In this document: one piece after another, positions 49,615 through 57,466 of the stretch | Position numbering within the stretch: the stretch's first letter is position 1 | Layout of the letters: each line of letters begins with the position of its first letter | DNA from: a virus | DNA: 64,000 bases | Direction: 5' to 3' (one strand) | IMG/VR virus record: IMGVR_UViG_3300049434_000028 | Span: 38,798 to 102,797 of that record | Program-made: the position numbers and the translations under genes | Notes under the pieces: model-generated | The model's database searches: none | Seen by the model: only the letters and a program-made list of their open reading frames with translations | Told to the model about the DNA's origin: nothing

Positions 49615-49626
49615 CCGAGTACTCGG
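49615..49626. promoter_or_regulatory. 12-bp palindrome in a divergent gap
   Basis: CCGAGTACTCGG is a perfect palindrome between divergent genes. The half-site ACTCGG is shared with the palindrome upstream of the capsid gene. Operator for a dimeric repressor is plausible. Confidence 0.4.
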
Positions 49627-49647
49627 ACCAATCATTCAGGAGCACGC

Positions 49648-49878
49648 ATGGCCACGCCAGACCTCTTCGACGTCCCCGTACCAGCGGACGCGCCCACGCC
49701 CGCCTTCGACGCCATGCTGACCGAGCGAGGCGATCCACGAGGGCCTGGCCCGACGCACCTCTGCTCAGTGTGCAAGAAGGTCCAGCCGCTGCTCGGCGGG
49801 CACACCTGCAAGACCTCTGCGCGCCCCGCTAAGAGCCCCGCGGCGCGTAAGCCTACGATCGTGCATCCCAGCCCCTGA
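49648..49878 (+). CDS. Small rightward zinc-type protein
   Basis: 76 residues, AGGAG six bases before the ATG. CSVCKKVQ and GHTCK form a possible zinc site; ends are Pro/Ala-rich. It lies between the palindrome and the convergent DpdA-like gene. Unknown. Confidence 0.55.
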   Translation: MATPDLFDVPVPADAPTPAFDAMLTERGDPRGPGPTHLCSVCKKVQPLLGGHTCKTSARPAKSPAARKPTIVHPSP

Positions 49879-49884
49879 GGGGAG

Positions 49885-51357
49885 TTACTCGGCCTTGCCC
49901 TGGATGACACGGCCGAGCACGCGGTCGGTGTCCTGCGGGCCTAGCTGCGTGGCGATGGGATTGGCCAGGTCGGCCGCCTTCTCGCCGAACAGCCGGGACA
50001 ACACGCCGCTCTTGCCCTTGGCCTCCACCGACATGCGGAAGAACTCGCGATCGTCCTCCAGCTCGGCCTGCACCTGGAACGTCTTGAGCAGCCGATCGAA
50101 CTCCTGGCTGGTGTTCGGGTCGGCGTAGCCGCCGGACAGCTCCTCGCGAAAGCGCATGAACGCCAGCCGCTGGGCTTGCATCTCGACCATGCCGTTCATC
50201 AACGCCTTGCGCTGGCTGGCCGTGCGCACCTCGATCGGCAGGTCATAGGAGCAGCTCGTGTCCTCCTTGAACGCCGGGCACTCCGCACGCACGAAGCAGG
50301 TGTTGCAGACGCGCTGCGGGGTGCTGGAGACGACCGGCAGCGAGGTGCGCACCATCTGGTTGGAGCCGGAGTCGATGGCCTCCTCGTGCGTGAATCCGAA
50401 CACCGGCAGAGTGCGCATCTCTGCTGCGTCACGCATGCGCAGGGCAACTGGTTCTTTCCGTGCCCCTTCCGACAACTGGGCAACTGCTGCACCAGGACCC
50501 TCTAGCGCCTGGCCAACCTCCTGCGCACCACGACGGGTTACCCGCTCACCATTCATGCTCGCCTCGTACTGCAGCCAGCTCCAGACGCTCACACGCACGA
50601 CCTCGCGAGGATCGTCATCGTTGATCTTCGCCACATCGAAGCCAGCGCGCTCGAAGTCGTTGCGGTGGCGCATGCGCGCCTGGTCCTTCATCTTCATGGG
50701 GTAACGGACGAGCCGCGCGCCGTCCCAGATGATCGTCTCGCCGAAGCGCATAGGGCTCAGCCAGGACGTGCTGCTGGCCGAGCTGAAGCGAACGTGGCGG
50801 ATGGCGTCCGGCCGGGACATGGCCAGCCCGTGCAGCTTGACGCCGCTGTTCGCCAGCTTGTTCAGGTGCGGGGTGATGTTGAGCCCTGGCATGGCGATGT
50901 TGGCCTGCGCGATGCCGACGCGCTTGTAGCGCTCGGCCAGGGCCTCCAGCGCCGTCGCGCCCTGCTCGGGGTGCCACACCGGCAGGAACTGGTCCGGGTC
51001 GATGTGGTCCCACACGTCGCGGCGCATGGCCTCGATGTAGCCCTGTCCGAGCGCCAGGCAGTCGAACTCGCTGACGATGTCGATCTCGTGGATGTGCTCC
51101 TGGGCGAAGTCGGCGTACCCGCGGCCGTACTCCCGCCACTCGCCCTGGGTCAGCTTCCCCGCGTCTTTGTTTGCGGTGAACCCGCCGCTGTCCAGGAAGA
51201 CGCTAGAGAAGCCCCAGTCCATGCTGTAGGCCTTCTTCTTCGGCAGCCGCTTACGCACGGCGTAGTAGCTCAGCCCCACGTTCTCGACGCCCATGTCGCG
51301 CAGCAATGACCGCCACGCCGCTTGTTCGGCGCCGAGGTAGTAGAGGTGGAAGCTCAC
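49885..51357 (-). CDS. tRNA-guanine transglycosylase/DpdA-like protein
   Basis: 490 residues from GTG. N-terminal 270 residues carry TGT-type motifs: FLDSGGF (54-60), IVSEFD near 95, HGLAMSRPDAIRHV near 176-189 and SSTSWL (195-200), as in DpdA enzymes that insert 7-deazaguanine bases into DNA. Where related proteins have SVDSTSW, this one has SASSTSW, so a probable nucleophilic Asp is Ser. The C-terminal part has CNTC, ECP and SC Cys residues (351, 354, 360, 369) suggesting a metal site. No preQ0 synthesis genes are in the window. Activity is uncertain. Confidence 0.65.
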   Translation of the reverse strand: MSFHLYYLGAEQAAWRSLLRDMGVENVGLSYYAVRKRLPKKKAYSMDWGFSSVFLDSGGFTANKDAGKLTQGEWREYGRGYADFAQEHIHEIDIVSEFDCLALGQGYIEAMRRDVWDHIDPDQFLPVWHPEQGATALEALAERYKRVGIAQANIAMPGLNITPHLNKLANSGVKLHGLAMSRPDAIRHVRFSSASSTSWLSPMRFGETIIWDGARLVRYPMKMKDQARMRHRNDFERAGFDVAKINDDDPREVVRVSVWSWLQYEASMNGERVTRRGAQEVGQALEGPGAAVAQLSEGARKEPVALRMRDAAEMRTLPVFGFTHEEAIDSGSNQMVRTSLPVVSSTPQRVCNTCFVRAECPAFKEDTSCSYDLPIEVRTASQRKALMNGMVEMQAQRLAFMRFREELSGGYADPNTSQEFDRLLKTFQVQAELEDDREFFRMSVEAKGKSGVLSRLFGEKAADLANPIATQLGPQDTDRVLGRVIQGKAE

Positions 51358-51395
51358 GTCGTGCCCCTTGTCCTGGCCCAATGGTGCAGCCCAGG

Positions 51396-51755
51396 CTAAC
51401 CGTGCATGGGGTCGGACGCTGGTAGGCCACAGCCGGATCGGAATCCGTCGGCCGCCGTGAACAGGTGCCCGCAGCCCCCCGCCCTGTGCCACCCTGCCTT
51501 GCTCGGTACGAACTCGTGCGTCGTCGGCCGCTGCTTCAGCTCGGCCAGTAGTACCTGCGCGAGCGCGGCCACGAGCATCTCCTGCATGCCATTGAAGTCG
51601 GTCGGATTCACCATCGTGGACACCACCTGCCGTGCGGTGTTGATCACCACGGACCGGTGCACGATCTGCCGTGCGGTGTTGATCGCGTGGTAGACCTCGG
51701 CGTTGGTCATGTACAGCAACGACGCCTTGGCCACCAGCTCGTCATCGGTGGTCAT
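51396..51755 (-). CDS. THEF-type protein with internal duplication
   Basis: 119 residues. INTARQIVHRS is repeated as INTARQVVSTM, from a 19-base direct repeat. The C-terminus has THEFVPSK, CGHLF, CGLPASDPMHG: the zinc mini-domain. Helical front. Unknown. Confidence 0.6.
   Translation of the reverse strand: MTTDDELVAKASLLYMTNAEVYHAINTARQIVHRSVVINTARQVVSTMVNPTDFNGMQEMLVAALAQVLLAELKQRPTTHEFVPSKAGWHRAGGCGHLFTAADGFRSGCGLPASDPMHG
51627..51684. repeat. 19-base direct repeat
   Basis: CTGCCGTGCGGTGTTGATC at 51627-51645 and again at 51666-51684, within the THEF gene; it produces the INTARQ duplication. Confidence 0.7.
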
Positions 51756-51758
51756 CGC

Positions 51759-51950
51759 TCAGACCTCCGTGCAGTACTGGCAGGTGAAGAAATTCTCGGT
51801 CGGGTGCTTGCCGCAGGCCATGTCCATCGTGGCTGACCCTGTGATGGCCGCGTGGAACTCCGGCTGGGCTACGTGCTGCCAGACCCGATCAAGCGCGTCC
51901 AGCACGATCGGCTCCCCGCACACCGCGCACATACCCTGTAGCTCAGTCAC
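51759..51950 (-). CDS. Small zinc protein
   Basis: 63 residues from GTG, overlapping the next gene by eight bases. CAVCG and CQYC frame HPTENFFTCQYC: zinc ribbon. Unknown. Confidence 0.55.
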   Translation of the reverse strand: MTELQGMCAVCGEPIVLDALDRVWQHVAQPEFHAAITGSATMDMACGKHPTENFFTCQYCTEV

Positions 51951-52092
51951 GGAGAACCCTCGCCTTTATCGTCCACTGCTCGGCGAGACGCATGACCTTG
52001 TCGGAGTCCACCTCGAACTCGTCGTCCACCAGCTCGCCGACCAGCGAGCGCATCTCTTCCAGGTTGGCATCGGGGTCCATCTGATCCTCCAT
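51943..52092 (-). CDS. Short acidic helical protein (49 residues)
   Basis: ATG to TGA with the start at the stop of the upstream transglycosylase gene. MEDQMDPDANLEEMRSLVGE, then a helix (KVMRLAEQWTIKARVLRD). Unknown. Confidence 0.5.
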   Translation of the reverse strand: MEDQMDPDANLEEMRSLVGELVDDEFEVDSDKVMRLAEQWTIKARVLRD

Positions 52093-52541
52093 CAGGGTTT
52101 GGACTGCAGGACGTGCAGGCGTGCCAGTACATCTGCACCGTAGTCATGACCGGTGGTGAAGCGATCGCTGTCGCCCGCGGCGATGCCCTTGCGAGCACCA
52201 CCTGCTCCCGCGTTGTACGCAGAGAGCGCCGACTTGACGTTGCCACCGAACTCCGCGATCAGATCGTGCAGCAGCTTGCCTGCCATCTCGGCTTGCAGCT
52301 CGATTGGGAAGGGGTTGGGGATGTGGTGGCTGCGGTCGTCGAGCTGCCAAGTACCGCGGCCATGGCCACCGTCACCAGGGTGCTGCTCGTAGAACTCGGC
52401 CAGGTTAGTCTCACGGCTGCCGAGGGCGTACAGGATGCGCTTCGGCAGCCCGTACTTCGTCTCGATGACATGGGTGACGCCAGGGTGGCGCTGGCTGAAG
52501 GCGTGGGCCTGGTTCCATAGCTCGTGCTCGCTGATATTCAT
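52092..52541 (-). CDS. Lysozyme-like transglycosylase
   Basis: 149 residues. YALGSRETNLAEF (39-51) places the catalytic Glu; GTWQLDDRSH and SALSAYNAGAGGARKG match the SLT/goose-lysozyme pattern, with a TTGHDYGADVLAR end. It would cleave glycan strands. It lacks a signal peptide and lies far from the M15-like lysin, so it may be a virion or second lysis enzyme. Confidence 0.7.
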   Translation of the reverse strand: MNISEHELWNQAHAFSQRHPGVTHVIETKYGLPKRILYALGSRETNLAEFYEQHPGDGGHGRGTWQLDDRSHHIPNPFPIELQAEMAGKLLHDLIAEFGGNVKSALSAYNAGAGGARKGIAAGDSDRFTTGHDYGADVLARLHVLQSKP

Positions 52542-52569
52542 CGTGGGCTCCTTTTGTTGGGTTCGCCCA

Positions 52570-52713
52570 TCAGTCTTCCTCTAAAGCTAGGGAATCGCGT
52601 GCGTGACCGTCTGGACCGTAGGCGGCCCAGCACGTACGGCAGGCGAGGAGATCCATCCGCCCGCGGCGCTGAACGTCATCGGTACCCAGGCAGAGCGAGC
52701 AGGTGTCGCTCAT
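52570..52713 (-). CDS. Short zinc-ribbon protein (47 residues)
   Basis: ATG overlaps the upstream stop (TGATG). CSLC and CRTC flank a basic hairpin: a four-Cys zinc ribbon. Unknown. Confidence 0.55.
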   Translation of the reverse strand: MSDTCSLCLGTDDVQRRGRMDLLACRTCWAAYGPDGHARDSLALEED

Positions 52714-52940
52714 CAGATCCACACCTCCCCGTTGAACACGAGATCAGCGGTCAGCGTGATGGTGCGATCCTTCTCGCCCAACCGGACCCCGACATCGGTG
52801 CGCTCCAGGTTGTCGCCGTTCCTGCGCATGACTGTCACGTCTGCAACCTTGCGAGCCCACGGCCGCCGAGCAACGGTGATCTCGAAGCGACCGTCGACCG
52901 GCTTCCAGTCTTCCTCGGTGAACACGATGAGCGTCCTCAT
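52713..52940 (-). CDS. Small beta-rich protein
   Basis: 75 residues, MRTLIVFTEEDWKPVDGRFE: Val/Thr/Arg strands with a WARKVADVTVMRR core. Coupled to the ribbon-helix-helix gene (ATGA). Unknown. Confidence 0.5.
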   Translation of the reverse strand: MRTLIVFTEEDWKPVDGRFEITVARRPWARKVADVTVMRRNGDNLERTDVGVRLGEKDRTITLTADLVFNGEVWI

Positions 52941-53302
52941 CCCAGCATCTCCAGCAGTTCGATCTGCTTCTCGATCGCGAACCGCTCGATCGGGTTGTCG
53001 ATCCCGCCCAGCCGGTTGCGCAGAGCGTTGAGCTTCTGAGCCCTAGTCAGGTTGCTGCTGATGCCGAGCGCCTCGATGACCGCAGGCGATTCCTGCTGCG
53101 CGGGAACGGCACGCATGTGCGCCTCGGACTCGGCCAGGTCGGCCTCCAGCTCCTCGCTGCGCTGCTCGATGTAGCGCTGCCGCAGGAACTCGTTGACGAC
53201 CGCCGAAACGTTGGTGCCCTCGGCAGCAGTGCCCTCCATCGCCCTGTCCCACAGCTCGTCGCTGATGCGGATGTTCCGCTTGGTCGTACCCCTACTCGGC
53301 AT
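52937..53302 (-). CDS. Ribbon-helix-helix-type DNA-binding protein
   Basis: 121 residues. RNIRISDELWDRAMEGTAAE, then TNVSAVVNEFLRQRYIEQR: the strand plus two helices of Arc/CopG regulators. C-terminal helix EKQIELLEMLG may oligomerise. Likely a repressor acting on early genes; overlapped by the next gene. Confidence 0.7.
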   Translation of the reverse strand: MPSRGTTKRNIRISDELWDRAMEGTAAEGTNVSAVVNEFLRQRYIEQRSEELEADLAESEAHMRAVPAQQESPAVIEALGISSNLTRAQKLNALRNRLGGIDNPIERFAIEKQIELLEMLG

Positions 53303-53591
53303 TGCCGTCTCCTTCGATCTCGCTGACGATGCGGGTGATAGGACGCGGGGGCGAGGCGGTGGGATCCAAGTCCTCCCAGAGGCGCTTCTCCCAGATGGCG
53401 ATCTCCTCGCCGAGCATCCCGAGCACGCCGCTCATGTAGCGCGAGCGCCGTACGTCATGCCAGAGATCCCCCTCCTGCTGACGGATGTCCATCAGGATGT
53501 TGATCAGCCGCAGCGCGGCCTTGTCGATGCGCGCAGCTATGTCGTGCTCGGTGAGCGGCTCGTCCGTGGACAATCGCTTGCCGCTGGCCAT
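53292..53591 (-). CDS. Helical uncharacterised protein
   Basis: 99 residues. IDKAALRLINILMDIRQQEG, then YMSGVLGMLGEEIAIWEKRL: helical bundle. Coupled to neighbours on both sides. Unknown. Confidence 0.5.
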   Translation of the reverse strand: MASGKRLSTDEPLTEHDIAARIDKAALRLINILMDIRQQEGDLWHDVRRSRYMSGVLGMLGEEIAIWEKRLWEDLDPTASPPRPITRIVSEIEGDGNAE

Positions 53592-53794
53592 CAGTTGTTC
53601 TTCGCCATACGTCGGCGTAGCTCGGCCTCGTCGTCCTCGGTGTGGTCCTCGTCGCACATCAACGCGTGCACGAAGGTGGCCGCGGAGCTAGCCCACGAAG
53701 GCTCCTCGCCCAGCTCCTCGAACGCCTCGTAGATGGCCTGCGCAGTAGCCGCACGCGAGTGCTCGTCCGCGAACAGCACGGCCTTGACGAACAT
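53591..53794 (-). CDS. Small acidic helical protein
   Basis: 67 residues. MFVKAVLFADEHSRAATAQA and acidic DEDHTEDDEAELRRRMAKNN; one Cys. Unknown. Confidence 0.5.
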   Translation of the reverse strand: MFVKAVLFADEHSRAATAQAIYEAFEELGEEPSWASSAATFVHALMCDEDHTEDDEAELRRRMAKNN

Positions 53795-53941
53795 CTACCC
53801 TACCCACCGCGGATCCTTGGCGGCAATGACGCCCACGCACAACGCGACCTCGTCCATGATGTCCTCGTCCTGCGTGTGCAGCATCTCGGTTACCAGATCC
53901 TGCAGGTGCCGCTCGATCTGCTCCCAGGTCAGTCGGATCAC
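53795..53941 (-). CDS. Short helical protein (48 residues)
   Basis: GTG overlaps the upstream stop (GTGA). LTWEQIERHLQDLVTEMLHT amphipathic helix plus acidic DEDIMDEVALC. Unknown. Confidence 0.5.
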   Translation of the reverse strand: MIRLTWEQIERHLQDLVTEMLHTQDEDIMDEVALCVGVIAAKDPRWVG

Positions 53942-54159
53942 GATGTCTCCTCGTTGTAGGCCGGGTGGATGTCGAGCACGTCCCGGTCCTCCTTGTAGCC
54001 GTCGAAGTACGACGAGCCGCTCTTGGTGATGCCCTTGGTCGCCGGGTGCCTGCAGTAGGTCTCAGCCTGACTGAGCGTCAGACCACGCTTGATGACCCGC
54101 AGATTCTCGGGGTCGTCGTCCTCGAAGGTGAAGCGCACGATCTTGTACATGTTGTTCAT
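53938..54159 (-). CDS. Small uncharacterised protein
   Basis: 73 residues. MYKIVRFTFEDDDPENLRVI and a CRHPATKGITKSGSSYFDG segment near 37; short alpha/beta fold. ATGA overlap with the next gene. Unknown. Confidence 0.5.
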   Translation of the reverse strand: MNNMYKIVRFTFEDDDPENLRVIKRGLTLSQAETYCRHPATKGITKSGSSYFDGYKEDRDVLDIHPAYNEETS

Positions 54160-54617
54160 GACGTCGCCTTGGCGTGCTCGATGGCCGCAAGGACGAGCGT
54201 GAGCACGTCGCCAGGGGTCAGGCGCTGGGAGGTGTGGTAGCGCGCCTCAGGGTTCTCACGCACCTTCTTCAGCAGCTCGTCCGACACGTCCTTGGGGAGC
54301 AGTGCGGCCAGCGCCGCCAGGTTCGCCTCGTGCTCGGCCTCCTGGGCCTCCTGGATCGCGTGCTGCTCGGCGCGCTGAGCCGCGTAGACAGCCTGCTCGG
54401 CCTCGTACTCGGCCCAGGTGCTCTTGATCCCTCGAACGTCCACAACCGACGTGCGGGTGCTGCCGTAATCCACGAAGGTCACCGTCACGCCCTTGGCGTT
54501 GGTGAAGCTGGCGCGAGAGACCAGCTCCTTGTCCACGAGCAGCACCTTCGAGGCGGTCCCGTACTTGCTCGTGTTGAAGGCGTAGTGCTCGCCTACGCGC
54601 AGGTCTGCGGTCCTCAT
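54156..54617 (-). CDS. Uncharacterised protein with coiled coil
   Basis: 153 residues. Beta-rich front (VGEHYAFNTSKYGTASKVLL) then an Ala/Glu/Gln helical stretch (AQRAEQHAIQEAQEAEHEAN). ACACGGACC lies 17 bases before the ATG. It ends at a short gene; upstream is a perfect hairpin. Unknown. Confidence 0.55.
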   Translation of the reverse strand: MRTADLRVGEHYAFNTSKYGTASKVLLVDKELVSRASFTNAKGVTVTFVDYGSTRTSVVDVRGIKSTWAEYEAEQAVYAAQRAEQHAIQEAQEAEHEANLAALAALLPKDVSDELLKKVRENPEARYHTSQRLTPGDVLTLVLAAIEHAKATS

Positions 54618-54642
54618 CGTGATCTCTCTTCCTGGTCCGTGT

Positions 54643-54668
54643 GCGCCCCGGCCGGATGACCGGGGCGC
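54643..54668 (-). terminator. 9-bp perfect GC hairpin
   Basis: GCGCCCCGG and CCGGGGCGC pair around eight bases, between the stop of the DnaJ-type gene and the next gene's leader. GC-rich stem without U tract, as in actinobacterial terminators. Confidence 0.65.
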
Positions 54669-54682
54669 GTAGCTGGTGGGGT

Positions 54683-55444
54683 TCAGGCGGCCTTGACGAC
54701 GCGGGTCAGCTCGGTCTGCGGGACGCCCTGGTACTCGTCGTGCTTCTTGACGGTGGCCTTGATCGCGACCGTCTGGCCCTTCTCGACCTCGCGGCCGAAC
54801 GCGCCCGAGTTCCAGGTCTTGAGGACGTGGCCCTCGGGAGTGCGCATGGTGACCAGGTAGCGCATGCCGTAGTCGCCGTCGTAGGACTTGACGCTGACGA
54901 TCTCGACCGTGGTGGCGACCTTGGTGCCGACGGCGGCGAAGTGGCCGACCTCGGTGGCCACGATGCGAGCGGCAGCGGCGGCCACGGCGCGGTCGGCGTT
55001 CTCGGCCACGATGCGGGCAGCGACCTCCATCTGGCGCGGGCTCAGCGGGCGGTTCGCCATCTGGGCCGCGAACTCGACCAGCAGGCCACGGGTCGCCGCG
55101 CGGATCCCGGCGATGACGGTGGCGTCCTGCTCGGACGTCCAGGCGGTCAGCTCGTCGGCGGCCTTGGCGGCCAGCACCGCCTTCTTGCGGGCCTCGGCCG
55201 CGACACGCTTGTCCTTGCGGGCGGCCTTGGCGACCATCTCGTCGTAGGTGATCCAGACGCCCTGCGCGCCACCGCAGAGGAAGCAGGTCGGACGGCCGCT
55301 GGAGAGGACGACGCCGAAGGTGACCTGGCCACGGCCGTTGCAGCGGCTGCACGGGTCGAGCACCTGCAGGAGACCACCGACGACGCGGGTGCGGTAGACG
55401 ACGTTCGCGATGGTGACGGTGGCGGGGGCCTGGGTGGCGTTCAT
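54683..55444 (-). CDS. DnaJ-type zinc finger plus OB-like protein
   Basis: 253 residues. CSRCNGRGQ (32-40) and CFLCGGAQG (about 54-62) are CxxCxGxG-type zinc knuckles. A helical middle follows, then a beta-rich C-terminal domain (VEIVSVKSYDGDYGMRYLVT, TVAIKATVKKHDEYQGV) that may be OB-like and bind DNA. The combination is widespread in actinophages. Preceded by the promoter/operator element at 55466. Confidence 0.65.
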   Translation of the reverse strand: MNATQAPATVTIANVVYRTRVVGGLLQVLDPCSRCNGRGQVTFGVVLSSGRPTCFLCGGAQGVWITYDEMVAKAARKDKRVAAEARKKAVLAAKAADELTAWTSEQDATVIAGIRAATRGLLVEFAAQMANRPLSPRQMEVAARIVAENADRAVAAAAARIVATEVGHFAAVGTKVATTVEIVSVKSYDGDYGMRYLVTMRTPEGHVLKTWNSGAFGREVEKGQTVAIKATVKKHDEYQGVPQTELTRVVKAA

Positions 55445-55465
55445 GGTCAGCTCCGAAGATGTAGC

Positions 55466-55510
55466 GGGTCCGTGTTGTAGGTACACCTTAGCACGGGTGG
55501 GGGGACACCC
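55466..55510 (-). promoter_or_regulatory. Conserved promoter/operator element, copy 1
   Basis: Minus-strand order: GGGTGTCCCCCCACCC, GTGC, TAAGGT (-10-like), GTACCTACAACACGGACCC, then the DnaJ-type gene start. The same parts occur at 57420 and 58043. See finding. Confidence 0.6.
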
Positions 55511-55518
55511 ACAGACAT

Positions 55519-56508
55519 TCAGCGATGCAGTCCGTAGACGATCCCTCCAGCCTTCAGCGGTAGGTCTGGATCGCCCTTGATGAACGGATGCACCCAGATC
55601 CGCTTGCGCAGGGTCTTGCCCGGTCCGTATACCTGCCAGCGCCAGTGCCCGCGCACGATGAACCGGCACGTCCAGTTCACGGTGCTGTGGCCGTCCTCGC
55701 GCTCCGGGTACACCAAGGTGCGCAGCTTGACCACGGTGACGCTGGACTTCAATGACAGCCGTTCGGCGCGCTTGGCCGCGTGCCGCGGGAGCCGGTGCGC
55801 GTTGACCACCGTCACCTTCTGGTTCAGCAACAGCCAGAACGCGTGCACGAGGCGCAGGACGTTGGTGGCCTGCGGATCCACGATCCCCGCCTCCAGCAGC
55901 CGTGCACGCTGCTCCTCGTCCTCCGAGGGCACCATCGGCGGGCCCATGCGCTGGTCCTCGAACAGCGGGTGCAGTGACATGAACGACCAGCGGCCCAACT
56001 TCTCGTGGGCCCAGACCGCGTCCCCCTCCGGGAACGTGGACGTGACCTGGTCGGGCTCGTTGGAATCGTTGAACAACCAGACGGCGGTGGTGGATTCGGT
56101 CTTGCCGGTCAAGGCGTTCGTCATCACCTGCGCCGGGTTCCAGACCATCCAGTGGATCAACTCGGTCCGGCCGCGCACCTCCTTGATCGGCAACCCGCCC
56201 TCGAAGTAGGCGAAGCCCGCCTGCGTAGGCGCGAGCGTGCGATCGAACCGATCCGTCTCCTCTAACTGCGAGGCCGCGTACTGGACGAGCTTCGCCATGT
56301 CACGGGTGACGTGGTACGGGTACGCGACACGCAGCCCCGGCACCAGCAGCTTCATCACGGCATCCGGGTGGAGCTTGTCCTCCTCCTCGTTATAGATCTG
56401 CATGCTCACCACGCTCGCGATGAACTGGGTGAGGATGCTGCCCGGCTGCTGGAGCCGGTGTAGCAGGTCCGCCTGCGCGTCCACCACATCCTCCGGCCGC
56501 ACGAGCAT
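55519..56508 (-). CDS. Uncharacterised protein (329 residues)
   Basis: ATG overlaps the upstream stop (TGATG). Mixed alpha/beta with no motif I recognise: VQYAASQLEETDRFDRTLAP, then HWMVWNPAQVMTNALTGKTE and HPLFEDQRMGPPMVPSEDEE. The final 60 residues are basic (RFIVRGHWRWQVYGPGKTLR). Conserved-type phage protein by size and position. Not recognised. Confidence 0.6.
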   Translation of the reverse strand: MLVRPEDVVDAQADLLHRLQQPGSILTQFIASVVSMQIYNEEEDKLHPDAVMKLLVPGLRVAYPYHVTRDMAKLVQYAASQLEETDRFDRTLAPTQAGFAYFEGGLPIKEVRGRTELIHWMVWNPAQVMTNALTGKTESTTAVWLFNDSNEPDQVTSTFPEGDAVWAHEKLGRWSFMSLHPLFEDQRMGPPMVPSEDEEQRARLLEAGIVDPQATNVLRLVHAFWLLLNQKVTVVNAHRLPRHAAKRAERLSLKSSVTVVKLRTLVYPEREDGHSTVNWTCRFIVRGHWRWQVYGPGKTLRKRIWVHPFIKGDPDLPLKAGGIVYGLHR

Positions 56509-57398
56509 CACGGCCGGTTCCAAGACTCGATCGACGGGCCCATGGTCTTGGCGGCCTTCTTGGTGGCCTTGGCCTGGATGACCGCGGTGACCTCCTCGAC
56601 GGTCTGGCCGCGCTTATGCGCCAACGCTGCGAACAGGGTGTCGAGGTACGCCTGGTTGATCTCGTAGTCGAAGGCGAGGAAGTTGTGGATCTCGTTGACA
56701 GCCTCGATCTCGGCGGTGCGCTCGGTGGCAATGACGCCCCACTTACCCCGCAAGGGCGAGCCATCGGGGTTGGTGATTGCCTTGGCGGCCTTAGCTGCTG
56801 CCTTCTCGGCCTTAACCGCTGCGACCTGCTGCGCGGATGCGCGCTCGGCCTGCTCCTCGATAGTCCAGAGCTGGCACGGCTTCGGGTTGACGGGTGCGCT
56901 CGGGTAACAGCGGGTGCAAGCACGCTCGCCAGCCTGCGCGACGATCTCGGCCTCGTTCATGCCGGACACCTGCGACAGCCAACCGAAGCGGGTGGTCGGG
57001 AAGCAGGTGCTGCACGCGGTGCTCTGGTGGACGTGGCCATTCGGGACCGCCCAGGCGCGGGTCCAGCCGCCGCGACGGTTGAACTCGACCTTGATCTTGG
57101 TGCGCTCGGCGCGGTTGACGAGCACCTGCTTGCGCAGCGCGTGCAGCGCCTGGTAGGCCTCGCGGGTGTTGGTGCTGGCGTCGGGCGCCACGGCCTCGTG
57201 CTCGGCGTCGTGCGAGCTGATCAGGTAGACGTACTCCGCGCGGCCGTCGCGGTTGAGCACGCGCACCTGGCGGTGGCCGAGCGCGGCGCGCAGATCGCTC
57301 CACGCGCTCTGGATGTCGTAGGTGAGCTTGGCGTCCTGACGCTCCAGCTCGGCGAGGCGGGTGTCGATCTCGCTCGGGGTGGCGGTGGTGAGGTCCAT
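56508..57398 (-). CDS. Actinophage-type zinc protein with helical tail
   Basis: 296 residues. GHVHQSTACSTCFPTTRFGW (about 120-139) and ACTRCYPSAP (about 162-171) form a HxH-CxxC/CxxC zinc region I recall from many actinophages. Helical N- and C-terminal halves. ACACGGACC lies 23 bases upstream of the ATG, with the promoter element at 57420. Function unknown. Confidence 0.65.
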   Translation of the reverse strand: MDLTTATPSEIDTRLAELERQDAKLTYDIQSAWSDLRAALGHRQVRVLNRDGRAEYVYLISSHDAEHEAVAPDASTNTREAYQALHALRKQVLVNRAERTKIKVEFNRRGGWTRAWAVPNGHVHQSTACSTCFPTTRFGWLSQVSGMNEAEIVAQAGERACTRCYPSAPVNPKPCQLWTIEEQAERASAQQVAAVKAEKAAAKAAKAITNPDGSPLRGKWGVIATERTAEIEAVNEIHNFLAFDYEINQAYLDTLFAALAHKRGQTVEEVTAVIQAKATKKAAKTMGPSIESWNRP

Positions 57399-57419
57399 CG
57401 TGTGCTCCAGGGTGTCGCG

Positions 57420-57461
57420 GGGTCCGTGTAGGTACACCATAGCACGGGTGGGGGGACACCC
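57420..57461 (-). promoter_or_regulatory. Conserved promoter/operator element, copy 2
   Basis: Minus strand: GGGTGTCCCCCCACCC, GTGC, TATGGT (-10-like), GTACCTACACGGACC. Almost base-for-base copy of 55466-55510. Confidence 0.65.
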
Positions 57462-57466
57462 GCGTG

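Noticed and set aside
54156-55352. 398-codon leftward ORF running upstream of 54617
   Set aside because: Its first 245 codons are an off-frame reading of the DnaJ-type gene; GGAAGAGAG before the ATG at 54617 and the terminator hairpin upstream fix the real start.
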